Positions 1 to 6,511 of a stretch of DNA of 44,129 nt are shown here, in pieces; position 1 is the stretch's first letter, and every line of letters begins with the position of its first letter. The translations under genes were made by a program, and so were the position numbers. Source of the stretch: CAVDAL01 sp963606965 (lineage in GTDB: Bacteria > Actinomycetota > Coriobacteriia > Coriobacteriales > QAMH01); the NCBI GenBank assembly GCA_963606965.1, contig CAVDAL010000086.1:1-44129 (forward strand). The letters are read 5' to 3'. Below the pieces are notes generated by a model. That model saw only the letters and a list, made by a program, of their open reading frames with translations. It searched no databases and was not told where the DNA came from.

Positions 1-1
1 C

Positions 2-475
2 ACTACGTCAGTTTCTGGTAGTCAAAAAGAAATTGATACAAGTGGAGCAGGCGACGGTTTTGATGGTGATGGTGACGGCAGTGGCAATGGCAGCGGTAAT
101 GGTGGAGGAGCGTCAGGCTCTAATGGCGGAACAAATTCCGGTGGTTCGTCTTCTGCAACACCATCTGTTAATGGAAATAAACAAGTAAATAATAGCACTG
201 GAAACACAACAAACTTTTATTTGCAAAGTGCAAAAGCAGGATTAACAGGCGGGTCAAAAGGTGGTGTGCAAAACTGGCGCTTGACAGAAGGCACATTCGA
301 TTCAGAACTTGGTGAAGAAGATGTTGATCCAAAGCTTATGCTGGCTATTGCCATTTTTGCTCTTATTCTGCTTTTGATTGGCATTGCATTGCAAACTGGC
401 AGATATTGTTCACAAAAGACTAAAGATAAAAATGCTGGCGAAAATAATAAGAAAGGTGGAATGCAACATGCATAA
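2..475 (+). CDS. Membrane-anchored Gly/Ser-rich surface protein, C-terminal part (5' end outside window)
   Basis: The reading frame is open from base 2 to a TAA at 473-475, so only the last 157 residues are seen and the start lies upstream. The visible part begins with a low-complexity linker rich in Gly, Ser, Asn and Asp (residues about 15-60), continues with a short polar stretch, and ends in one membrane segment (LMLAIAIFALILLLIGIA) followed by a Lys-rich tail. The positive tail suggests the C-terminus is cytoplasmic and the linker is outside, as in a surface protein held by a C-terminal anchor. An EEDVDP motif directly precedes the membrane segment; the same six residues occur in the DUF2149 protein at 2305. 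The stop overlaps the next start by 8 nt, so the two are co-transcribed. The function of the missing N-terminal part is unknown. Confidence 0.8.
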   Translation, partial: TTSVSGSQKEIDTSGAGDGFDGDGDGSGNGSGNGGGASGSNGGTNSGGSSSATPSVNGNKQVNNSTGNTTNFYLQSAKAGLTGGSKGGVQNWRLTEGTFDSELGEEDVDPKLMLAIAIFALILLLIGIALQTGRYCSQKTKDKNAGENNKKGGMQHA

Positions 476-1517
476 TATTTTCAAGAAAATGGCGCCATGC
501 TTTTGTATTTGTGCAGTCTTTGCAATGTTTGGCATTTTTGCATCAAGTGCTAGCGCACAAACAACAACAGGGACAGAAACTCAAATTAGCATTGTAAAAG
601 GCACATATACTCAAGAGCCTGATTCAAGTGTGAAAAAGTATTCTTCAAATTATGCAGAAGTTTCATTTTATAGGTCAACAAAGAATACAGATGGATATTC
701 AAAATCGTCGAATTATGATAGTACGACTAACGGCGGTATAAAGGGTGTTAGTTTTAATGCTTCAAAAAACATATTGACGCTTAAAAATGTCAAGGCAACA
801 ACTCTTAGTATTTCATATTATTATTCTTATGCTTATGGCGATACTACTTCAGACTATAGAGCCAGAACTTTATATTTAAAACTTGTAGGCAAAAATTCAT
901 TAAGATCTTTAAGCATTGCTACATTTTGCAAAGTTGTATTTTGCGGCACAGGTTCCCTGACTTTGGACTGTTCAAAAGACTTGGGTGAAAATGTTTGTCC
1001 AAAGTCGACTGCTGCCCTAGCTTCTTCATCATCTGCTAGCGGTAATGTTGGCACATTCTATTTGAAAATTCCAACAAAAGTTATTAGTGGCGGCTCACTT
1101 TATAACAATCATTTAATTGGTTCTAATGTTCGCAAATCTTTTGTTGGTACGTCTTCTGCGCCTTCCAAAAAGGTAGTAATAGGACATGCGCATAAATACA
1201 AAATTGGCATTTGCAAAATTTGCGGCGAGACAAAATCAAAGTCAAAAGTTTCCGGCGTCAAGCTTGCAAATGTTGGAAAGGGTAAACTAAAAGTTTCTTG
1301 GAAGAAGAAGTCTGGCGCAAAGGGCTATCAAGTCGCTTATAAAGTTGCTGGTAGCAAGTGGAAAAATGTAAGCGTTTCTTCCAAAAGTAAAAGCAAAGTT
1401 ATAAGTAAATTAAAGAGTGGCAAAAAGACGAATGTTAAGGTTCGTCAGTATATAAAAGTTAGTGGTAAGAAGTTTTATGGCGCATGGTCAAGTGCCAAAA
1501 CAAAGAAAGTTAAATAG
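468..1517 (+). CDS. Secreted surface protein with C-terminal fibronectin type III domain
   Basis: A 349-residue exported protein. The ATG at 468 is chosen because AAAGGTGG sits at 452-459 and the product then opens with a signal peptide (basic MHNIFKK, a hydrophobic core, likely cut after ASSASA near residue 30). An upstream in-frame ATG at 378 would put the signal inside the protein. Residues about 35-230 are Ser/Thr/Tyr-rich beta-type sequence that resembles the carbohydrate-binding-like domains of other Gram-positive surface proteins, but no family is certain. A short His/Cys element (HAHKYKIGICKICGE, near residue 240) matches the small metal-binding motif often found before Fn3 domains. 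Residues about 258-349 form a Lys-rich Fn3 domain ending KTKKVK. There is no LPXTG motif. Its position inside an importer operon suggests a role at the cell surface in ligand capture; this is inference. Confidence 0.8.
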   Translation: MHNIFKKMAPCFCICAVFAMFGIFASSASAQTTTGTETQISIVKGTYTQEPDSSVKKYSSNYAEVSFYRSTKNTDGYSKSSNYDSTTNGGIKGVSFNASKNILTLKNVKATTLSISYYYSYAYGDTTSDYRARTLYLKLVGKNSLRSLSIATFCKVVFCGTGSLTLDCSKDLGENVCPKSTAALASSSSASGNVGTFYLKIPTKVISGGSLYNNHLIGSNVRKSFVGTSSAPSKKVVIGHAHKYKIGICKICGETKSKSKVSGVKLANVGKGKLKVSWKKKSGAKGYQVAYKVAGSKWKNVSVSSKSKSKVISKLKSGKKTNVKVRQYIKVSGKKFYGAWSSAKTKKVK

Positions 1518-1527
1518 GGGATAAAAG

Positions 1528-2292
1528 ATGAGTTTAGAATCATTGCCATCGCCATCAGATGTGATGCGCGCTATTACAGAATCGCTGCAAAATCCAACAA
1601 TTATTGCAGAGATTTTGCTGGTCATTTTGATTGTTGTTCTGTTGGGCATGTTGATTGCAGAAATTTTTACAGAACGCAGACATTTTAAAGTATTCATGCC
1701 GCAATTTGTGGACGATTTAAAAGAAAAAGAAGACACAGTTGAAGTGTTGCAAAATAGCGGTTTGCTGCGACGCCAGCGTGATGGGCTTATCGAGCTTATT
1801 TGCCACCCGCAAATCAGTAATGAAGATAGAGAATCTTTGGCAGCAAGCATTTGCTTTAAAGAGCAAGAACGATATGACCGCCGTGTGAAAGTCACAGACT
1901 ATATTGCAAAGATTGGCCCTATGCTTGGTTTGATGGGCACCTTGATTCCATTAGGCCCTGGCTTGGTTGCTTTGGGCAGGGGTGATACTGTTACATTGTC
2001 TGAAAGTTTGCTTGTTGCATTTGATACAACTGTTTTAGGCTTAGTCATTGCTTTGTTCGCTCTTTTAATTTCCACAATTCGCAAGTTTTGGTATAGGAAA
2101 TATACAGCAATTTTTGAATCTGCTGTTGAATGCGTGTTGGAAAAAGCTTCAGATAATCATGATTTTGGCATTGTCAGAAAGCCAACTGAAATTTCAGATG
2201 ATGCAAAACCAAAAAAGCGAAGCGCTAAAAATAGCAGCTCAAAATCAGCTGATACTGAAGTTACATTTTCAGGCGTAAATGAAAATTTATAA
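1528..2292 (+). CDS. MotA/TolQ/ExbB-type proton channel subunit
   Basis: A 254-residue membrane protein of the MotA/TolQ/ExbB family, which uses the proton gradient to drive movement of a partner protein. Three membrane segments are visible at about residues 23-46, 127-150 and 163-186, with a cytoplasmic loop between the first two. The family hallmark at the second segment is clear (AKIGPMLGLMGTLIPLGPGL), and the third has the usual small-residue pattern (VAFDTTVLGLVIALFALLIS). The C-terminal 50 residues are polar and Lys/Ser-rich. The start has GGGGATAAAAG just upstream. The next gene encodes a single-pass DUF2149 protein, so the two look like an ExbB/ExbD pair, placed ahead of a FecCD-type importer. 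The family is confident; the driven process is inferred. Confidence 0.9.
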   Translation: MSLESLPSPSDVMRAITESLQNPTIIAEILLVILIVVLLGMLIAEIFTERRHFKVFMPQFVDDLKEKEDTVEVLQNSGLLRRQRDGLIELICHPQISNEDRESLAASICFKEQERYDRRVKVTDYIAKIGPMLGLMGTLIPLGPGLVALGRGDTVTLSESLLVAFDTTVLGLVIALFALLISTIRKFWYRKYTAIFESAVECVLEKASDNHDFGIVRKPTEISDDAKPKKRSAKNSSSKSADTEVTFSGVNENL

Positions 2293-2304
2293 GGCCGTGA
2301 TATT

Positions 2305-2613
2305 ATGAGACGCAAATATTCGCACACTTTAAAGCGCAGCGGCTTTGAAGAAGAAGATGTCGACCCAAATGCATCTGTTTCAAACATGTCTGACTGCATG
2401 CTTTTGATTGCTGTAGCTGTCATGATTGCTCTAATTACGCATTGGAATATTGATATAACAGGAGCAACGCAGGTTGATACAGAAGCAATGCAGCAGGTTG
2501 AAGACCCGCTGATAAATGCTAATGGTGAATCATCAGATGGCGACACAAAGTATGAACAGGCTGGCACTGTTTATAAAGATACTGAAACAGGCGAACTTTA
2601 CATTGTTAAATAG
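2305..2613 (+). CDS. DUF2149 family single-pass membrane protein, ExbD-like
   Basis: A 102-residue protein with a basic N-terminus (inside), one membrane segment at about residues 31-46 and an acidic external C-terminal domain. The segment is preceded by EEEDVDP and by NMSDCMLLIAVAV, where Asp30 stands at the membrane edge. This matches the layout of ExbD/TolR, in which a conserved Asp at the start of the single membrane segment carries protons. The DUF2149 assignment comes from the D-x-ML-x-x-AV pattern and from the partner gene 12 nt upstream, an ExbB homologue. The external domain (about 55 residues) is shorter than in ExbD. Function as the moving subunit of a proton-driven complex is inferred. 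Confidence 0.8.
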   Translation: MRRKYSHTLKRSGFEEEDVDPNASVSNMSDCMLLIAVAVMIALITHWNIDITGATQVDTEAMQQVEDPLINANGESSDGDTKYEQAGTVYKDTETGELYIVK

Positions 2614-2670
2614 AAGTTGCATTGCTTTTGTTTTGGCTTGAGATGCAGCGCTTTGTAATAGGAAAGATTT

Positions 2671-3324
2671 ATGGCTAAAAATTCTGCAGAGCAAAATGAA
2701 TATTTAGGGATTGCAAACCCAAAACAGCAGCGTTCAAATGCGTGGCACAAGGCTCGTCCATTTGTTTTTGCTGCAATTGCTATTGTTTTAATTGCAGCTG
2801 CTGTTGTTTGTTGGTGGTTTTTGCGCGCGCCAGATATTTCAACATATGCTGATGAACCAATAACTTTTGTTGGCTTAACAGATGAAGAAATTACATTGAC
2901 GGCGCAAGACTTGGCAGATATGGATTGTGAACGTGTGAAGGCTGTTGGCACTTCAGATAAGGCTGGAACAATAACAGGATATGGCCCAACAATTCAAACT
3001 CTACTGGCGCAATATGGCAAATCTTTGGACGATGTGAAAAAGATTCGCGTCACTTGCAAGGACGGTTATTATCAAATTATCCGCGGCGACAACTTGCATG
3101 AAGGGCAAATAATTCTTTCAATTGCTGGCGGAGCTAGTGGTAAGTCTGCTTTATATGAAAAGCAGCAGCCATTGCGTTTTGTTTTGCCAGATGGTGATTC
3201 TGCTTTATGGTCTTATGGCGTTGAGCGTGTGGAAATTGTTTACACTTGGGACAAAGATTCTGCAAAAGATGCGCGCTTGCCTTCGCGTATTCCACAAAGT
3301 GAAATTGAAGAGAATGGGGACTAA
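2671..3324 (+). CDS. Membrane-anchored extracellular protein resembling an oxidoreductase molybdopterin-binding (sulfite oxidase-like) domain
   Basis: A 217-residue protein with a cytoplasmic N-terminus, one membrane segment at about residues 30-50 (FVFAAIAIVLIAAAVVCWWFL) and an extracellular domain. The domain pattern of an opening beta segment (ITLTAQDLADM), a GYGPTIQTLLAQYG helix, a VTCKDGYYQII strand, and a closing PLRFVLPDGDSALWSYGVERVEI resembles the SUOX/Oxidored_molyb fold. No Cys is present at the place of the molybdenum ligand, so it is probably a cofactor-free, ligand-binding or structural version. It sits 57 nt after the DUF2149 gene and 6 nt before the Tat lipoprotein binding protein, in one operon. 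The fold assignment is from sequence pattern only and could be wrong. Confidence 0.6.
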   Translation: MAKNSAEQNEYLGIANPKQQRSNAWHKARPFVFAAIAIVLIAAAVVCWWFLRAPDISTYADEPITFVGLTDEEITLTAQDLADMDCERVKAVGTSDKAGTITGYGPTIQTLLAQYGKSLDDVKKIRVTCKDGYYQIIRGDNLHEGQIILSIAGGASGKSALYEKQQPLRFVLPDGDSALWSYGVERVEIVYTWDKDSAKDARLPSRIPQSEIEENGD

Positions 3325-3330
3325 TTAAAA

Positions 3331-4449
3331 ATGGCTTTTTCTAGGCGTGAATTTGTAAAGCTTTGTGGCTTGAATCTTGGTGCGTTTGTGGCTGGCACAA
3401 GCCTTAGTGCTTGTGGCAGTGACCCATCTGCAAAAGCTTCAAAACTTGAAGAGGCGCTTGTAAATAATACTGGCGAGGCTTGGTCTTTTACGGATTCTTG
3501 CGGCAGGACTGTTGCGCTTTCAAATGATATTGCAAATGTTGCTCCTTCTGGCGCATATGCGCAGGTAATGCTTCTTTCTCTTTGTCCAGAAAAACTGATG
3601 GGCTTGTGCAGCAAAATTTCAAAAACTCAGCTTGAATTTTTTGGCGAACAATATGCTGACCTGCCTATTTTTGGTCGCTTTTATAGTCGCAATGCAGATA
3701 TGAACTATGAAGCGATAATTGATGCAAACCCAGATGTGATTATCGATGTTGGCGAACATAAAGAAACTATCAAAGAAGATTTGACTTCTTTGCAAGAACA
3801 GACTGGCTTGCCTGTTGTTTTTGTGGAAGCTACATTAAACAAGATGGCAGATGCTTATACGCTTTTGGGCGAAGTCACACAGACTCAAAGCCGTGCAAAA
3901 GAACTTGCAGATTATACAAATGATATTTTGAGCTTTGCTAAAAAAGTGAAGAAGAGCAAAAGCAAAGAACAAATGCCTCGCATTTTATATGGTAGTGGGG
4001 AATATGGCACTGAAGTTCATGAAGCAGGCAATATTCATGCTGCTGTTTTAGATGCTGTTGGCGTGCGCAACGTAGCACAGCTAACAAATACAAATTCAAA
4101 CCAGGTATCTATTGAACAGATTATGAACTGGGATCCTGATATTGTGATTCTTGCTCCGAATAGTTATTTTGAAGATATTTATGATGACCCATCTTGGAGC
4201 AGTGTTAGCGCTGTTAAAAATAAAAGAGTTTATGAAATTCCTGCAATCCCATATTCATGGATTGATCAGCCGCCTTCAATTCAACAGTTGCTTGGCATTT
4301 TGTGGTTAGGCAATTTGCTATATCCAAAGGACTATAATTTTGATATGGTTGAAAAAGCGGCAGAATTTATGAAGCTTTATTGGAATGCACAGCCTGGCGA
4401 AGATAAAATACGCGAAATGTTGGCAAATTCGACATTGATAAGGAAGTAA
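3331..4449 (+). CDS. ABC importer substrate-binding lipoprotein, FecB/BtuF family, Tat-dependent
   Basis: A 372-residue binding protein for an iron-complex, cobalamin or metal-chelate importer (Peripla_BP_2 type). The N-terminus has a twin-arginine signal (SRREFVKL) joined to a lipobox (LSAC, Cys about residue 28), so it is likely exported folded and lipid-anchored on the outer face of the membrane. Family features include the SFTDSCGRTVALS opening, YEAIIDANPDVIIDVGEH in the first lobe, IEQIMNWDPDIVILAPNS in the second, and the closing SIQQLLGILWLGNLLYP. The permease starts 1 nt after its stop and the ATPase follows, giving a full importer. The ligand cannot be told from sequence; the family covers ferric siderophores, haem, corrinoids and oxyanions. 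Confidence 0.92.
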   Translation: MAFSRREFVKLCGLNLGAFVAGTSLSACGSDPSAKASKLEEALVNNTGEAWSFTDSCGRTVALSNDIANVAPSGAYAQVMLLSLCPEKLMGLCSKISKTQLEFFGEQYADLPIFGRFYSRNADMNYEAIIDANPDVIIDVGEHKETIKEDLTSLQEQTGLPVVFVEATLNKMADAYTLLGEVTQTQSRAKELADYTNDILSFAKKVKKSKSKEQMPRILYGSGEYGTEVHEAGNIHAAVLDAVGVRNVAQLTNTNSNQVSIEQIMNWDPDIVILAPNSYFEDIYDDPSWSSVSAVKNKRVYEIPAIPYSWIDQPPSIQQLLGILWLGNLLYPKDYNFDMVEKAAEFMKLYWNAQPGEDKIREMLANSTLIRK

Positions 4450-4450
4450 T

Positions 4451-5494
4451 ATGTCACACAAATCTGCTGCCAAGAAGCCAAATTTCGCTCTGCGCTTTGT
4501 TGTGCTGATTGTCCTATTTTTTGTTGTTGCGCTTGTTTCACTTTGGCTTGGCAAATATAGCGACATATCAATTTTGGACGTGCCAAAAATTTTGCTGAAT
4601 GCTACTGGGCTTTGTAACTTTGCACAAACATGGGGCGATGGCGCATACAGCTCAGTTGTAAATGTGCGCTTGCCGCGTGTGCTAGCTGCAATTTTGATTG
4701 GTGCAGCTCTTTCAGTTGCTGGTGCTTCATATCAAGGCATGTTTAGAAATCCGATGGTGTCCCCAGACATTTTGGGTGCAACAAATGGCGCAGGCTTTGG
4801 TGCAGCTTTGGCAATTTTGCTTGGGATGGGCTGGTTTGGCATCACTATTCAAGCATTCATTTTTGGCTTGGCGGCAGTTTTAATTGCATATGGAATTTCA
4901 CGATTTTCTCGCGTCAACCCAATACTTTCTATGGTCTTAGCTGGCATGGTTATATCTTCGCTTTTTGGTTCTGCTATTTCATTTATTAAATTGATTGCAG
5001 ATACAGAAGAACAGTTGCCAGCAATTACATATTGGCTCATGGGTTCGTTAGCTTCAACGCAATTAAAAAGCGTTGCATATGCTTGTATTCCTGTTTTTAT
5101 TGGTCTTGTTCCGCTTATTATTTTGCGATGGAGAATGAATTTGTTAACAGCAGGTGAAGATGAAGCACGTGCTATGGGGATAAATACAAATTTGCTGCGC
5201 GGTATTGTTATTGCTTGTGCAACCTTAATGACAACAGCTTGTGTTGCAATCAGTGGAGTTATTGGTTGGGTAGGGCTTGTTATTCCACATTTTTGCAGAA
5301 TGATTTATGGTAGTGATTTTCGCAAAATTATCCCTGCCGCAATATTTATGGGTGCAGCATTTTTGCTGGTAGCAGATGATTTTGCAAGAATGATTACAAC
5401 AAGTGAAATTCCAATTGGCATTTTAACAAGCTTTGTTGGCGCGCCAGTTTTTGTATATCTTATTATCACAGGGGGCTTGCGCCGTGAATCTTAA
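4451..5494 (+). CDS. FecCD-family ABC importer permease
   Basis: A 347-residue polytopic permease of the BtuC/FecCD family, which forms a homodimeric channel. The usual landmarks are present: NVRLPRVLAAILIGAALSVAG near residue 75, YQGMFRNPMVSPDILGA, the GEDEARAMGIN coupling region that contacts the ATPase, and SGVIGWVGLVIPH near residue 275. About ten membrane helices are expected at this length, normal for the family. It lies between the substrate-binding gene (1-nt gap) and the ATPase gene (11-nt overlap), so expression is coupled. The substrate is set by the binding protein at 3331. Confidence 0.95.
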   Translation: MSHKSAAKKPNFALRFVVLIVLFFVVALVSLWLGKYSDISILDVPKILLNATGLCNFAQTWGDGAYSSVVNVRLPRVLAAILIGAALSVAGASYQGMFRNPMVSPDILGATNGAGFGAALAILLGMGWFGITIQAFIFGLAAVLIAYGISRFSRVNPILSMVLAGMVISSLFGSAISFIKLIADTEEQLPAITYWLMGSLASTQLKSVAYACIPVFIGLVPLIILRWRMNLLTAGEDEARAMGINTNLLRGIVIACATLMTTACVAISGVIGWVGLVIPHFCRMIYGSDFRKIIPAAIFMGAAFLLVADDFARMITTSEIPIGILTSFVGAPVFVYLIITGGLRRES

Positions 5495-6272
5495 TCTTGA
5501 AGATGTGCATTACTCATATAGCAATGGCACAGAAGTTTTAAAGGGTATAAGCTTTAATATTTCTGGCGGAGACCTTGTGTCTGTGCTTGGACCAAATGGT
5601 GTTGGCAAGTCTACGCTTTTCAGGTGCATTTTGGGCTTTCTACCAACATATAGCGGCACAATTTCTATCGATGGCAAGTCGCTAAAAGATATGTCGCGCA
5701 AAGAGCTTTCGCATTTGATCGCTTATGTTCCGCAATCAAGCGAGCCTGTCTTTGAATATACTGTTAAAGAGCTTGTTTTGATGGGGATGACAAATCGCCT
5801 TAGCATTGGCGGGTCGCCTTCAAAGCAGGATGAAGAACATGTTATGGATGTTTTGGAACAGTTGCGCATTGCTGATCTTGCGCAATGCAGCTGCACGCAA
5901 ATTTCTGGCGGGCAGCGTCAACTTGCTTTGCTTGCACGTGCCCTTGTTCAAGATGCACAAATTTTGATTATGGATGAGCCAACAGCAAACCTTGATTATG
6001 GTAATCAATATAGAGTTTTAGAGCGCATATCGAATCTTGGAGAACAGGGCTATTGCGTCATCATGTCGACGCATGACCCGAATCAAGCTTACTTGCATTC
6101 AAACAGGGCGCTTGTGATTCAAGATGGGCATATTCTTGCAGATGGCGCGCCGCAAAAAGTTATGACTGAAGAATTGCTATCTGAACTTTATGGAATTCGA
6201 GTAGGGGTGAGCGAAGCTTTTTATTCAGAACGTAAACTCTCATTCTGCTTGCCACTTGGGTATAACGATTAA
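5484..6272 (+). CDS. ABC importer ATP-binding protein, FecE/BtuD type
   Basis: A 262-residue ATPase that powers the FecCD-type importer from the cytoplasmic side. Walker A GPNGVGKST is at about residues 36-44, the signature ISGGQRQLALLARAL near 139, and Walker B ILIMDEPTANLD near 160, followed by the H-loop STHDPNQA. The GTG at 5484 is chosen because the product then begins MNLNLEDVHYSYSN as in relatives, and GGGGG lies at 5471-5475; an in-frame ATG 51 nt upstream would add unrelated residues. It overlaps the permease by 11 nt. The operon appears to end here, as 239 nt without a gene follow. Confidence 0.93.
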   Translation: MNLNLEDVHYSYSNGTEVLKGISFNISGGDLVSVLGPNGVGKSTLFRCILGFLPTYSGTISIDGKSLKDMSRKELSHLIAYVPQSSEPVFEYTVKELVLMGMTNRLSIGGSPSKQDEEHVMDVLEQLRIADLAQCSCTQISGGQRQLALLARALVQDAQILIMDEPTANLDYGNQYRVLERISNLGEQGYCVIMSTHDPNQAYLHSNRALVIQDGHILADGAPQKVMTEELLSELYGIRVGVSEAFYSERKLSFCLPLGYND

Positions 6273-6315
6273 TTAAGGAAGATTTCAGGCATTGAATTTA
6301 GAATTAATTCGGTAA

Positions 6316-6387
6316 GTTCATTCGCCGAAAAGTATAAACATTTTTATTTTTTTTCGTTCATTGCCGAAAAAACTATATTCATTTTTA
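6316..6387 (+). repeat. Imperfect direct repeat, two copies with a 40-nt period
   Basis: Copy 1 at 6316-6346 and copy 2 at 6356-6387 share the order GTTCATT, CCGAAAA, a short TATA-type stretch, then CATTTTTA. The 40-nt spacing is close to four helical turns, so both would face the same side of the DNA, as paired regulator sites do. They lie between the importer operon and the giant surface protein gene. The role is unknown. Confidence 0.6.
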
Positions 6388-6406
6388 AAGCAATTTAGAG
6401 TAGAAT
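6378..6406 (+). promoter_or_regulatory. Possible promoter of the giant surface protein gene
   Basis: TTCATT (6378-6383) and TAGAAT (6401-6406) are 17 nt apart, a usable -35/-10 pair about 105 nt before the start codon. The -35 overlaps repeat copy 2, which would place the repeat where a regulator could act. The region is AT-rich and other pairs are possible. Confidence 0.3.
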
Positions 6407-6423
6407 TTGCATTTGCATTTTCT

Positions 6424-6455
6424 ATATCTAGCCATGAATATTTTTGGCCAGATAT
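6424..6455. repeat. Inverted repeat in the 5' region of the giant surface protein gene
   Basis: ATATCTAGCCA (6424-6434) and TGGCCAGATAT (6445-6455) can form an 11-bp stem with one mismatch and a 10-nt loop. No T-run follows directly, so it is not a typical terminator. It could be an operator or a hairpin in the mRNA leader. Confidence 0.6.
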
Positions 6456-6497
6456 GCAATGCTTTTTCAACTAGTTTTAAATTATTTGTTCTTATTT

Positions 6498-6505
6498 GAA
6501 AGGAG
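6498..6505 (+). promoter_or_regulatory. Ribosome binding site of the giant surface protein gene
   Basis: GAAAGGAG lies 6 nt before the ATG at 6512 and fixes this start, which is followed at once by a signal peptide. Confidence 0.85.
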
Positions 6506-6511
6506 TCAAGC

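Noticed and set aside
378..467. Longer start for the Fn3 protein
   Set aside because: It would put 30 residues before a typical signal peptide and overlap the membrane anchor of the upstream gene in another frame.
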